Source: Candidatus Accumulibacter propinquus
GTDB lineage: Bacteria; Pseudomonadota; Gammaproteobacteria; Burkholderiales; Rhodocyclaceae
DNA: 64,000 nt
Direction of reading: 5' to 3'
Assembly (NCBI GenBank): GCA_016714935.1
Contig: JADKBU010000026.1
Coordinates: 14,254 to 78,253, forward strand
Below are positions 16,154-24,923 of the stretch, piece by piece. How positions within the stretch are numbered: position 1 is the first letter of the stretch; the number at the start of each line of letters is the position of its first letter. The translations under genes were made by a program, and so were the position numbers. The notes under the pieces were generated by a model that worked only from the letters and a program-made list of their open reading frames with translations, had not been told where the DNA came from and did no database searches.

Positions 16154-16930
16154 ATGAGCGAACAACAGTTGTTGCTTGAGGCTCACGCGGTGGCCAAGCA
16201 CTTCGGCGGGGTCAAGGCTTTGCATGATGTTTCCCTGACCATACGGCGGGGCGAGATCTATGGGCTGATCGGTCCGAACGGGGCGGGCAAGACCACTTTT
16301 TTCAATTGTCTTACCGGACTTTACCGAAACGAGGGTGGCCACTTCATCTTTGACGGGGTCAGACTTCAGGCGGATGCGCCGCACAAGGCCGCGGCCGTCG
16401 GGATCGCCCGCACATTTCAGAACATCCGCCTGTTCGGGAACATGACGGCCCTCGAAAATGTCATGGTCGGCCGCCACTTGCGCACGCGCGCCGGCGTTGT
16501 CGGGGCGATCATTCGCAATCCGGCGACGCGTGCCGAAGAGGCGGGGATTGCTCGTCGCGCGGAAGAACTCCTGCACTATGTCGGCATTCACGCGCGCGCG
16601 CACGACTATGCAAAACATCTTTCGTACGGAGACCAGAGACGCCTGGAGATTGCTCGCGCACTGGCGACCGAACCGAAGCTGCTGGCGCTCGACGAGCCGG
16701 CAGCCGGGATGAACGGCACCGAAACCGAAGCCTTGCGCGTGCTGGTCGAGGGTATCTGTCGCGACGGGGTTACGGTGTTGCTGATCGAGCATGACGTCAA
16801 ACTGGTCATGGGTTTGTGCGGAAGGGTTGCGGTGCTCGACTATGGCGAGAAGATCTGCGAGGACGTGCCGGCTGTGGTGCAAAAGGATGCGCGTGTCGTC
16901 GAGGCCTACCTCGGTGGCTCGGTAGCCTGA
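16154..16930 (+). CDS. livG: Branched-chain amino-acid ABC transporter ATPase LivG
   Basis: 258 residues. Cytoplasmic ATPase of the LIV importer. Walker A is GPNGAGKTTFFN, the signature motif is LSYGDQRR (common LivG variant of LSGGQ), Walker B is LLALDEPAAGMN and the switch His is in LIEHDVKLVMG. The ATG at 16154 lies two bases after the livM stop; the frame is open further upstream but that part lies inside livM. The ATPase partner LivF follows after 14 bases. Confidence 0.95.
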   Translation: MSEQQLLLEAHAVAKHFGGVKALHDVSLTIRRGEIYGLIGPNGAGKTTFFNCLTGLYRNEGGHFIFDGVRLQADAPHKAAAVGIARTFQNIRLFGNMTALENVMVGRHLRTRAGVVGAIIRNPATRAEEAGIARRAEELLHYVGIHARAHDYAKHLSYGDQRRLEIARALATEPKLLALDEPAAGMNGTETEALRVLVEGICRDGVTVLLIEHDVKLVMGLCGRVAVLDYGEKICEDVPAVVQKDARVVEAYLGGSVA

Positions 16931-16944
16931 AGGAGCGATGAATC

Positions 16945-17649
16945 ATGCTCGAAGTTAACGGACTGCGCGTTTCCTACGGTGGTATCCAGGCCGTTCGCGG
17001 CATTACCTTTCATGTCAATGAAGGCGAGATGGTGGCTCTGATCGGTGCCAATGGTGCCGGCAAGAGCAGCACCTTGCGTGCCCTGGCAAGATTGCTCGAT
17101 CCGGCAGGCGGTAGCGTCCGCTATCGCGGCAAGGAACTTTTGTCCTTGCCGCCACACGCGCTGGTCAGCGCAGGAATCGCACTCGTTCCCGAGGGCAGGG
17201 GTGTCTTCCCGCGCATGAGCAGTATCGAGAACCTGCGCATGGGTGCCTACGCTCGCAACGACAGGAGTGGCGTCGAACGCGACCTCGAGCATGTTCTTGG
17301 ACATTTCCCACGGCTGAAGGAACGGGCTCAGCAATTGGCAGGAACGCTCTCGGGTGGCGAGCAGCAGATGCTGGCGATCGGACGCGCGCTGATGAGCAAA
17401 CCACGGCTGATGCTGCTCGACGAGCCGTCGATGGGCCTCGCTCCGATTATGGTGCAAAAGATTTTCGAAGTGATTCGCACGGTCGCCAGCGAAGGGATGA
17501 CCATTCTGCTCGTCGAGCAGAATGCCAAACTTGCGCTGGAAGTCAGTCAGCGCGGCTACGTCATGGAAAGTGGCGAGATCACTGTGACCGATGAGTCAAG
17601 GCGGCTGCTTGCCGATCCCAAGGTCCGCGCCGCCTATCTGGGGGAATAG
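16945..17649 (+). CDS. livF: Branched-chain amino-acid ABC transporter ATPase LivF
   Basis: 234 residues, the second ATPase of the LIV importer. Walker A GANGAGKSST, signature LSGGEQQMLAIGRALM, Walker B LMLLDEPSMGLAP and LLVEQNAKLAL (switch Gln/Asn form typical of LivF) are all intact. GGAG precedes the ATG by about ten bases. It closes the liv cluster and converges with the HDOD gene 20 bases away, with no clear terminator between them. Confidence 0.95.
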   Translation: MLEVNGLRVSYGGIQAVRGITFHVNEGEMVALIGANGAGKSSTLRALARLLDPAGGSVRYRGKELLSLPPHALVSAGIALVPEGRGVFPRMSSIENLRMGAYARNDRSGVERDLEHVLGHFPRLKERAQQLAGTLSGGEQQMLAIGRALMSKPRLMLLDEPSMGLAPIMVQKIFEVIRTVASEGMTILLVEQNAKLALEVSQRGYVMESGEITVTDESRRLLADPKVRAAYLGE

Positions 17650-17669
17650 ACCTCCGGATCCCGGAAGCC

Positions 17670-18842
17670 CTAGAACTCCATCGCGTCGGCGAAAGATAGG
17701 GCCTGCAACTGCGCCCGGTTGAACTGGCTGGCCGTCAGGCCAAGCATGCCTGCCTGCGTGGCGATGTTCTGACCATCATCGCCTTCACTGGCCAGGGCCA
17801 GATCAAGGAAGGGTTTGTAGCGTCCGCCGTTGCCCAGCAGGGCATCGCAGATGGGCTCGGGCAGGCGCATGGTTTCCAGTGCCTGCTCCATGCCGATGCC
17901 GAGCAAGGTTTCGAGCAAGGAAAACGCACCGGTGATGAACAGGTTGTCGTACTCCGATGGTTCGACCAGGCCGTTGGCCAGCAATTCCATCAGGCGTGCC
18001 CGTAGCAGCGCCGTGTACAGCAAGGCGGGTGCCATCGGGTCCTTGCTTGCGGTTGCCAGCAGCAATGACAACCAGCGGTTCAGCTTGTCGTATCCGAGCA
18101 TGCTGACTGCATGGCGGAAGGACTGGATCTCGCAGGACAAGCCAAAACCGGCTGAATTGATGTAGCGCAGCAGCTTGTAGGAAATCGCGACATCCTGCTT
18201 GAGTGCGGCTTCGATTTCCCGGATGTCGGCGTTGTGGCGGACCAGGTTGAGTACCCGCACGATATTCGCCTGCCCCGGATTGAGGGCTTTCGCAGGCGTG
18301 CTGCTGGGTGCCGTAAAAAACCATCCGGCGGCGGCAGTCATTCCGGCATCCACACAGGCGCGAAAATCCGCAGTATTTTCGACATTGAAAGCGATGCCCA
18401 TGCCGTAAGTTCGCGTTCGCGCAGCGAGCAGCTTGAGTTGGGCCAGAGCGAAATGCTGCGCGTCGAAGCCGATGAAGCGGCAGGCGACGCCGGCCGACAA
18501 GGCCTGCGTCGCCTGCGGATCGAAATGCAGGCAGACCGTCGGTTGCCAGGTCTGCAGTGCGGCGATCAGATCGGGGCCGTTCTGATCAAGCAGCGCCGCA
18601 GCCGGCAATTCGATGGTCGCATTTTCGGGGGCCGACCAGTCGAGCAGGCTGGCGTCACATGGGGTCCGGCCGCAGCTGACGAATACCGGTTTTTCCCCCT
18701 GTGGCCAGACGCTTGCCAGCGCGCTGAGGGCGTTTACCGCATCCGGCATGCCCCCGCTTTCCAGATGCAGTGTCAGGCGCGTGGCGATGATCCGGCGCTG
18801 GCGATTGACCAGCGGTTGACGGGACATGAAGACTTCAGTCAT
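17670..18842 (-). CDS. HDOD-domain signalling protein with degenerate EAL-like N terminus
   Basis: 390 residues. The architecture is that of the YuxH-type EAL-HDOD proteins. The N-terminal part (about residues 1-185, starting near MSRQPLVNRQRRI) follows the EAL fold outline but lacks an EAL motif and metal ligands, so it should not cleave cyclic-di-GMP. The HDOD part (about 190-390) has the pattern LNLVRHNADIREIEAALKQDVAISYKLLRYINSA in successive pieces and HAVSMLGYDKLNRWLSLL. HDOD proteins regulate motility and stress signalling by protein contacts. ATG 18842 is a compromise; GTG 18857 and ATG 18827 are in frame and possible. Confidence 0.8.
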   Translation of the reverse strand: MTEVFMSRQPLVNRQRRIIATRLTLHLESGGMPDAVNALSALASVWPQGEKPVFVSCGRTPCDASLLDWSAPENATIELPAAALLDQNGPDLIAALQTWQPTVCLHFDPQATQALSAGVACRFIGFDAQHFALAQLKLLAARTRTYGMGIAFNVENTADFRACVDAGMTAAAGWFFTAPSSTPAKALNPGQANIVRVLNLVRHNADIREIEAALKQDVAISYKLLRYINSAGFGLSCEIQSFRHAVSMLGYDKLNRWLSLLLATASKDPMAPALLYTALLRARLMELLANGLVEPSEYDNLFITGAFSLLETLLGIGMEQALETMRLPEPICDALLGNGGRYKPFLDLALASEGDDGQNIATQAGMLGLTASQFNRAQLQALSFADAMEF

Positions 18843-18926
18843 GCGTTTCGAATCCACTTGACAGCGATTCTCGAAGCCCGCACTTCGCGAATGCGGGGGG
18901 CGAGGTGAGGGGGAAGGTCATGGTAT

Positions 18927-20015
18927 TCATGATCCGGAAGGTAAGGACAAGGCATCAGCGCTGCTTGCCGGATGCGGACTGGTGACCATGGCATTCAGCG
19001 TATCGGCAGCAAACTCGAAGGAGTCGGCGAAGAACTCTTCCGCAGGCAATCGGCATCGAGCCACGAAATCCCGTCTTGCAGCAGCGACCATTGCCGGGGA
19101 ACCACAGACGTAGGCCTGGTGTTCGGAAAGGTCGGGGTGATCGGCCATCGCCACCTCGTGAACCAGGCCGCGGCGACCATTCCAGCGGTCTGCCGTGGTG
19201 GCGTCGGAGAGCACCGGGGTGAAGCGGATGTGCGCATGTTCCACTGGCCACTGCTCGGCAAGTTGCAGCAGGTAGAGATCGGCACGTTGGCGCCCACCCC
19301 AATAGATGTGCATCGGTCTGGCGTTGGTTTCAGCGACGGCATGTTCGACGATCGCCTTGATCGGCGCAAATCCGGTGCCGCCGGCAATCAGCAGCATGGG
19401 TTTCGGAGATTCCTCGCGCAGAATGAAAGTTCCCAGTGGTCCACGCAGGCGGAGGATGTCGCGTTCCTTCATGGTTTCGAAAACCTGGGTGGTGAACTGT
19501 CCGCCCGGTGCGTGCCGGATGTGCAACTGCAGGCAGGTGTCCGCATGCGGGGCGTTGGCCAGCGAAAAAGCACGGCGGCGCCCATCCTTGAGGAGGATGT
19601 CCACATACTGTCCCGCGAGAAACTGCAGCCGCTCGTTGGCCGCCAGTTTGAGTTCGACGATCATCACGTCGGGAGCTGCGCGCGTCAGCCGCTGCACGCG
19701 CGCCGGCAAGGTGCGGATCGGGATGTCTTCAAACGAGCGAACTTCCCGGCTTTCGATGCGCAGATCGCTTCTGGCCATGGCGCAGCAGAAGAGGGCGAAG
19801 CCGGCCGCGCGATCGGCGTTACTGAGTACCTCGACGGGTGCCGCGCCGTGCTCCACTCCTCCCGTCAGCACCTTGCCTCGGCAACTGCCACAGAAACCAT
19901 TGCGGCAGCCGTAAGGAAGGCTCAGCCCCTGGCGTAGTGCTGCTTCGAGAATCGTTTCGTCGGACTCGGCTTGAAAACTGTGCCGGCCAGGTTCGACACT
20001 GACCTGAAAACCCAT
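18927..20015 (-). CDS. Ferredoxin-NAD(P)H flavin reductase (CDP-6-deoxy-delta-3,4-glucoseen reductase type)
   Basis: 362 residues. An N-terminal plant-type 2Fe-2S domain has cysteines 37, 42, 45 and 77 (CRNGFCGSC and FALFCC). It is joined to a ferredoxin-reductase module with the flavin site RRAFSLANAP and the NAD(P) site GGTGFAPIKAIVE, and a C-terminal YVCGSPAMV. This is the domain order of AscD/DdhD-like and phenol/methane monooxygenase reductases. In betaproteobacteria such genes are often annotated as CDP-6-deoxy-delta-3,4-glucoseen reductase without sugar genes nearby, as here, so the real partner is unknown. ATG 20015 has GGAGAGG upstream. It is divergent from the epimerase gene by 39 bases. 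Confidence 0.85.
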   Translation of the reverse strand: MGFQVSVEPGRHSFQAESDETILEAALRQGLSLPYGCRNGFCGSCRGKVLTGGVEHGAAPVEVLSNADRAAGFALFCCAMARSDLRIESREVRSFEDIPIRTLPARVQRLTRAAPDVMIVELKLAANERLQFLAGQYVDILLKDGRRRAFSLANAPHADTCLQLHIRHAPGGQFTTQVFETMKERDILRLRGPLGTFILREESPKPMLLIAGGTGFAPIKAIVEHAVAETNARPMHIYWGGRQRADLYLLQLAEQWPVEHAHIRFTPVLSDATTADRWNGRRGLVHEVAMADHPDLSEHQAYVCGSPAMVAAARRDFVARCRLPAEEFFADSFEFAADTLNAMVTSPHPASSADALSLPSGS

Positions 20016-20054
20016 TGCCTCTCCGCTGATGTCCCAATCCGGTAAAATTGCGCA

Positions 20055-20966
20055 GTGCAAAAACTTTTGATCGTCGGCTGCGGTGACATTGCCCGCCGCA
20101 TCCTGCCCCGCCTGCGCGGCCATTACCGTGTTTTCGCGCTGTTGCGCGACCCGTCCCAGCGCGCCTTCTGGCGCGAACACGGGGCCAGTCCCGTGCTTGC
20201 CGACCTCGATCAGCCAGACAGCCTGCAGCGCATCGCCGGTCTGGCCGACATCATCCTGTATCTGGCACCGCCGGCGGCCGCGGACAAGTGCCGCCGTGTC
20301 ACCGGTGACGGGCGCGATACCCGGACCAGCGCCCTGCTCGCCGCCCTGGCCCGCGGCTGGAGTCTACCACAGCGAATCGTGTACATCAGCACCACCGGTG
20401 TGTACGGCGATTGCGACGGCGATCTGATTGACGAGACGCATGCCTTGCGGCCAGCCACGGCCCGAGCCTGTCGCCGGGTTGACGCCGAACGCCAGTTGCG
20501 CGCCTTCGGGCGCCGTGGGGTGGTGGTCAGCATTCTGCGTGCCCCCGGCATTTATGCCGCCGATCGCCTGCCGATTGAGCGGTTGCGCAAGGGTATTCCC
20601 GCCCTGTACGCGCCGGACGACGTGTATACCAACCATATTCATGCCGACGATCTGGCGATGTTGACTTGCGCCGCAGTTCGTTATGGACGCAACAACCGCA
20701 CGTACAATGCGACAGACGATTCGCAGATCAAGATGGGGGACTATTTTGATCTGGTGGCCGATGGTTTCGGTTTGCCGAGGGCACCGCGCCTGTCGCGTCG
20801 CGAGGCCGAGGAGCGGCTCTCGCCCCTGCAGTTCTCGTTCATGAGTGAATCACGGCGTTTGCTCAACCAGCGGATCAAACAGGAACTGCGGGTGAAATTG
20901 CGTTATGCGCGTGTCGAGGATGGCGTGGCAGCGGCGCGGATCGAAAGGAAAAACTGGTGCTCATAG
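20055..20966 (+). CDS. NAD(P)-binding epimerase/dehydratase-like protein (YeeZ-like SDR)
   Basis: 303 residues, extended short-chain dehydrogenase fold. The nucleotide-binding turn is IVGCGDIARRIL, and YISTTGVYGDCDGDLIDE plus LRAPGIYAADRLP follow the atypical epimerase pattern; FTNHIHADDLA-like NHIHADDLAM is also typical. The GTG start at 20055 lies only a few bases downstream of a TAAAAT box, which raises the possibility of a leaderless transcript. Its 3' end overlaps hemJ by ten bases, so the two are co-transcribed. Substrate is unknown. Confidence 0.82.
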   Translation: MQKLLIVGCGDIARRILPRLRGHYRVFALLRDPSQRAFWREHGASPVLADLDQPDSLQRIAGLADIILYLAPPAAADKCRRVTGDGRDTRTSALLAALARGWSLPQRIVYISTTGVYGDCDGDLIDETHALRPATARACRRVDAERQLRAFGRRGVVVSILRAPGIYAADRLPIERLRKGIPALYAPDDVYTNHIHADDLAMLTCAAVRYGRNNRTYNATDDSQIKMGDYFDLVADGFGLPRAPRLSRREAEERLSPLQFSFMSESRRLLNQRIKQELRVKLRYARVEDGVAAARIERKNWCS

Positions 20967-21373
20967 TCAAGGTTCTGCATCTGTGGATGGTGGTCAGCTG
21001 GTTTGCGGGCCTGTTCTACCTGCCGCGCATTTTCGTCAACCTGGCGATGGTTGCACCGGACAGCGTCGCCGAACGCGATCGCTTGCTGCTGATGGCTGGC
21101 AAGCTCTATCGTTTCATGACCCCGATCGCTGTTCTGGCAGTCGCTCTCGGGTGCTGGCTGTGGTTTGGCTTCGGCTTTTCAGGTGGCTGGCTGCACCTCA
21201 AGACGACTCTGGTGGTGGGGCTGCTGGCCTACCACGCCTATTGTGGTCGGCTGTTGCGCGACTTTCGCGCCAGCCGCAACGTGCGTAGCCACGTCTGGTT
21301 CCGCTGGTTCAACGAAATGCCGGTGCTGGTCCTGCTGGCGGTGACTTACCTTGCCGTTCTCAAGCCGTTTTAG
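20957..21373 (+). CDS. hemJ: Protoporphyrinogen IX oxidase HemJ (UPF0093/CopD-like)
   Basis: 138 residues, four membrane helices. HemJ oxidises protoporphyrinogen IX to protoporphyrin IX in many Gram-negative bacteria. The conserved His is in KVLHLWMVVSWFAGLFYLPR and the conserved Lys in HLKTTLVVGLLAYH; the C-terminal RWFNEMPVLVL block also matches. The GTG at 20957 follows AAAGGA and overlaps the upstream gene. hemL, another tetrapyrrole gene, is elsewhere in the window. Followed after 22 bases by rlmL. Confidence 0.85.
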   Translation: MLIVKVLHLWMVVSWFAGLFYLPRIFVNLAMVAPDSVAERDRLLLMAGKLYRFMTPIAVLAVALGCWLWFGFGFSGGWLHLKTTLVVGLLAYHAYCGRLLRDFRASRNVRSHVWFRWFNEMPVLVLLAVTYLAVLKPF

Positions 21374-21395
21374 TTCACCTGGCCAGGAGACAATT

Positions 21396-22556
21396 GTGGA
21401 AACATTCTTTGCCAGTTGCCCGCGCGGCCTGGAACAACTGCTGGTTGACGATCTTTCGGCGGCCGGAGCGCGGGACCTCAAACAGATCTCCGGGGGCGTG
21501 CATTTTCGTGCCGAGTGGACGGTTTGCTACCGGGCCAATCTGCACTCGCGAATTGCCACGCGCATCCTGTGGCGGGTGGCACATGCGCCTTACCGCACCG
21601 AGGACGACATCTACCGCCTGGCACTGGAGACGTCGTGGCCACGCAGTTTTGTTTCCGAGCAGACCATTCGGGTCGATGTGACTGCCGTAAAAAGCGCTCT
21701 GAAGAGCATTGATTTCGTGACCCTGCGCATCAAGGATGCGATCTGCGACCGTTTCCGCCGCGATACGGGGAAGCGCCCGAGCGTCGATACGCGTCAACCG
21801 GACGTGCGGGTACACGGTTTCCTTGGCAGCGAGGACTGTACGCTTTATCTCGATACCTCGGGTGCCCCCCTGTACCAGCGTGGTTGTCGCCAGAAGACCG
21901 TGGATGCGCCGCTGAAGGAAAACCTGGCCGCGGGTATTCTCCGCCTCAGCGGTTGGCATCCGGGGGTCACGCTGCTCGACCCGATGTGCGGCAGCGGCAC
22001 CTTCCTGATCGAAGCGGCGCAGATCGCACTCGGCATTGCGCCAGGGGCCGGACGGAGTTTCGCTTTCCAACGGCTGCGCCAGTTTGATGCGGCAGCCTGG
22101 AAACGGCTGCTCGATGCCGCACAGGCGGAGGAGAAAAGCGCTGACCACGCCGGAATCTTCGGCAGCGACCTGTCACCAGTCGCCGTGCGTGCGGCGCTGG
22201 CCAACCTCGATCGCGCCGGCCTTCTGCCCGCGGTCACGCTCAGTACTGGCGATCTGCTCGAAATCAGCGCCCCTGCCAGTCATGGCATCCTGGTCAGCAA
22301 TCCCCCTTATGGCGAGCGCGTGTCCGATCATGACGAACTGGCCGAGTTCTACCCCCTGCTCGGCAGTGCCCTGAAGCGCCGGTTCGCGGGCTGGAACTGC
22401 TACCTGTTGAGCGCCGACACGCGTTTGCCGAAGTTGATGCGCCTGACACCAAGCAGGAAGACGCCCCTGTTCAATGGCGCGCTCGAATGCCGCCTCTATG
22501 AATTCCGGATGGTGGCCGGCAGCAACCGAGGTACGGCCGCGACGCCGCCGGTGTAG
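21396..22556 (+). CDS. rlmL: 23S rRNA (guanine-2445-N2)-methyltransferase, RlmL-type
   Basis: 386 residues. It matches the N-terminal half of E. coli RlmKL: a THUMP RNA-binding domain (about residues 45-155) and a Rossmann methyltransferase with LDPMCGSGTFLIEAA (SAM site) and VSNPPYGER (catalytic NPPY). The RlmK half that makes m7G2069 is absent, as is common in betaproteobacteria. The GTG at 21396 has AGGAGA six bases upstream and starts the family sequence ETFFASCPRGLE; the frame upstream is spurious. It converges with pilU. Confidence 0.92.
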   Translation: METFFASCPRGLEQLLVDDLSAAGARDLKQISGGVHFRAEWTVCYRANLHSRIATRILWRVAHAPYRTEDDIYRLALETSWPRSFVSEQTIRVDVTAVKSALKSIDFVTLRIKDAICDRFRRDTGKRPSVDTRQPDVRVHGFLGSEDCTLYLDTSGAPLYQRGCRQKTVDAPLKENLAAGILRLSGWHPGVTLLDPMCGSGTFLIEAAQIALGIAPGAGRSFAFQRLRQFDAAAWKRLLDAAQAEEKSADHAGIFGSDLSPVAVRAALANLDRAGLLPAVTLSTGDLLEISAPASHGILVSNPPYGERVSDHDELAEFYPLLGSALKRRFAGWNCYLLSADTRLPKLMRLTPSRKTPLFNGALECRLYEFRMVAGSNRGTAATPPV

Positions 22557-22585
22557 CCGTCAGTCGGTGTACTGGCTGCTGACGG
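22557..22585. terminator. Inverted repeat between convergent rlmL and pilU
   Basis: CCGTCAG and CTGACGG flank a 15-base loop directly after the rlmL stop. No T-run follows on either strand, so it is only a weak terminator candidate. Confidence 0.25.
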
Positions 22586-22643
22586 CAGAACCGGTTGCGG
22601 CCGGGACACGGCGGTCACCGGGTTTCCTGCCACCACTGGCAAG

Positions 22644-23780
22644 TCAAATGATGTCCAGATGTCCGATGCCGGCGGTCAGGTCCCGATCCTTCGATTCCTT
22701 GCCATGCAGCTTGATCTGCAGGCGCAGGTCGTTGAGCGAGTCGGCGTTGCGCATGGCATCGGTGTAGCTGATCTGGCCGGCTTCGTACAGATCGAACAGC
22801 GCCTGGTCGAAGGTCTGCATGCCCAGTTCGCGCGACCTTTTCATGACCTCCTTGATTTCCTGCACCTGGCCCTTGAAGATGAGGTCTGAAATCAGTGGCG
22901 AGTTGAGCATGATCTCGATTGCCGGGGCACGTCCCTTGCCGTCCTTCTTCGGTAGCAGCCGCTGCGAAACCAAGGCCCGCAGGTTCAGCGACAGGTCCAT
23001 CAGCAACTGGTGGCGGCGTTCCTCGGGGAAGAAGTTGATGATCCGGTCGATGGCCTGGTTGGTACTGTTGGCATGCAGCGTCGCGAGGCAGAGATGCCCG
23101 GTTTCGGCGAAGGCGATGGCGTAGTCCATGGTCGCGCGATCGCGGATTTCGCCCATCATGATCACGTTCGGTGCCTGCCGCAGCGTGTTCTTCAACGCGA
23201 TTTCCCAACTCTCGGTATCAACACCGATCTCGCGTTGGGTGACGATGCATTTCTTGTGCTCGTGGACGAACTCGATCGGGTCTTCGATGGTGATGATGTG
23301 ACCCTGACTATTGCGGTTGCGGTGATCAACGAGTGCCGCCAGGGAGGTGGTCTTGCCGGTGCCGGTGCCCCCGACAAAAACGACCAGGCCGCGCAAGGTC
23401 ATCGCGATGTCTTTGAGTACCGGCGGCAGGCCGAGCTCGTCGAGGGACGGTACGACCAGGTTGATGGTGCGGCAGACGATGGCGACCTTGCCCTGTTGTA
23501 CCAAAGCGCTGACACGGAAGCGGCCGATTCCCGTCGGCGAGATGGCGAAGTTGCATTCCTTTGTGGCTTCGAAATCGGAGGCTTGCCGATCGTTCATGAT
23601 CGAACGCGCGAGTTCAGCGGAGTGCTGCGGCAGCAGGGGCTGGTTGGAAACCGGTACCACCTTGCCGTCGATCTTGATCGCCGGCGGGAAGTTCGCCGTG
23701 ATGAAGAGGTCCGAACCGTTTTTCTGCGTCATCAGTCGCAGCAGTTCGTGCATGAATTTTAACGCCTGGTCAGTTTCCAC
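22644..23780 (-). CDS. pilU: Type IV pilus retraction ATPase PilU
   Basis: 378 residues. PilU is the second retraction motor of type IV pili and works with PilT at the cytoplasmic base. Walker A GGTGTGKTTSLAALVDHRN, the Asp box EDPIEFVHEHKK, Walker B VIMMGEIRDRATMDYA and His box TGHLCLATLHANST are all present, and the longer C-terminal tail is PilU-like. The GTG at 23780 follows a strong AGGAGG; an ATG three bases before it is out of frame. It lies 27 bases downstream of pilT. Confidence 0.95.
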   Translation of the reverse strand: METDQALKFMHELLRLMTQKNGSDLFITANFPPAIKIDGKVVPVSNQPLLPQHSAELARSIMNDRQASDFEATKECNFAISPTGIGRFRVSALVQQGKVAIVCRTINLVVPSLDELGLPPVLKDIAMTLRGLVVFVGGTGTGKTTSLAALVDHRNRNSQGHIITIEDPIEFVHEHKKCIVTQREIGVDTESWEIALKNTLRQAPNVIMMGEIRDRATMDYAIAFAETGHLCLATLHANSTNQAIDRIINFFPEERRHQLLMDLSLNLRALVSQRLLPKKDGKGRAPAIEIMLNSPLISDLIFKGQVQEIKEVMKRSRELGMQTFDQALFDLYEAGQISYTDAMRNADSLNDLRLQIKLHGKESKDRDLTAGIGHLDII

Positions 23781-23807
23781 GCATTACCTCCTGCTCGCAA
23801 GACTGGC

Positions 23808-24854
23808 TTAAAGGCCGGGGAAAGTGTCTTTATTGGCCGCCTTGTTGCGAGCTTCGGCTGCCGAAACGACATTGCGTCGGACCATGTCGACCAGGCATTG
23901 GTCGAGCGTCTGCATGCCGTGCTGTTGCCCGGTCTGCAGGGACGAATACATTTGTGCCACCTTGTTTTCCCGAATCAGGTTGCGGATCGCCGGTGTGCCG
24001 ATCAGGATCTCATGCGCCGCGACGCGGCCCTGGCCGTCCTTGGTCTTGAGCAGGGTCTGCGAGATCACCGCCCGCAGGGATTCGGAAAGCATCGAGCGAA
24101 CCATTTCCTTTTCGGCGGCTGGGAAGACGTCGATCACGCGGTCAATCGTCTTGGCGGCGCTCGAGGTATGCAGGGTGGCGAAGACCAGGTGCCCGGTTTC
24201 CGCACCGGTCAACGCCAGACGGATGGTCTCGAGGTCGCGCAACTCACCGACCAGGATCACGTCCGGATCTTCGCGCAAGGCCGAGCGCAGAGCGTTCTGG
24301 AAAGACAGTGTATGCGGGCCGACCTCACGCTGGTTGATCAGGCATTTCTTCGACTGGTGCACAAACTCGATGGGATCCTCGACGGTGAGGATGTGGCTAT
24401 ACGAATTTTCATTGACATGATTGATCATCGCCGCCAGGGTGGTCGACTTGCCCGAGCCGGTAGGCCCGGTGACCAGCACGATGCCTCGCGGATAATCGGA
24501 GATGTCCTTGAAGATCTTCGGGCAGTTCAGTTCTTCGAGCGTCAGCACCTTCGACGGAATCGTCCGGAATACCGCCCCGGCACCGCGATTCTGGACGAAA
24601 GCGTTGACCCGGAAACGCGCCAGATTGGGAATCTCGAACGAGAAATCGCATTCCCGCGTGTCCTCGTACTGCTTGCGCTGAACGTCGCTCATGATGTCGT
24701 AGACCATGCCGTGCACGTCCTTGTGCTCCATCGCCGGCAGGTTGATCCGCCGCACGTCACCGTTGACCCGGATGATTGGTGGCAGGCCCGCAGACAGATG
24801 GAGGTCGGAGGCCTTGTTCTTGACACTGAACGCAAGTAGTTCGGTGATGTCCAT
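23808..24854 (-). CDS. pilT: Type IV pilus retraction ATPase PilT
   Basis: 348 residues, the normal PilT size. It powers pilus retraction and twitching motility. Walker A TGPTGSGKSTTLAAMI, Asp box EDPIEFVHQSKKCLINQRE, Walker B VILVGELRDLETIRLAL, His box TGHLVFATLHTSSAAKTIDR and the C-terminal AIRNLIRE motif needed for retraction are intact. It is divergent from yggS (a widely conserved arrangement) and first in pilT-pilU. The Chp chemosensory genes of the same machinery are 8 kb away. Confidence 0.97.
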   Translation of the reverse strand: MDITELLAFSVKNKASDLHLSAGLPPIIRVNGDVRRINLPAMEHKDVHGMVYDIMSDVQRKQYEDTRECDFSFEIPNLARFRVNAFVQNRGAGAVFRTIPSKVLTLEELNCPKIFKDISDYPRGIVLVTGPTGSGKSTTLAAMINHVNENSYSHILTVEDPIEFVHQSKKCLINQREVGPHTLSFQNALRSALREDPDVILVGELRDLETIRLALTGAETGHLVFATLHTSSAAKTIDRVIDVFPAAEKEMVRSMLSESLRAVISQTLLKTKDGQGRVAAHEILIGTPAIRNLIRENKVAQMYSSLQTGQQHGMQTLDQCLVDMVRRNVVSAAEARNKAANKDTFPGL

Positions 24855-24890
24855 CCGTTTTCGTCCTCGGGCGGTGGGCAGGGCGCGGTG

Positions 24891-24896
24891 CTATAC
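24891..24896 (+). promoter_or_regulatory. Candidate -10 box of the yggS operon
   Basis: TATACT lies 28 bases upstream of the yggS ATG in the pilT/yggS divergent region. No clear -35 and no good ribosome binding site follow. Confidence 0.3.
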
Positions 24897-24923
24897 TCTC
24901 GTAAATTTGCGCAACATCCGATT

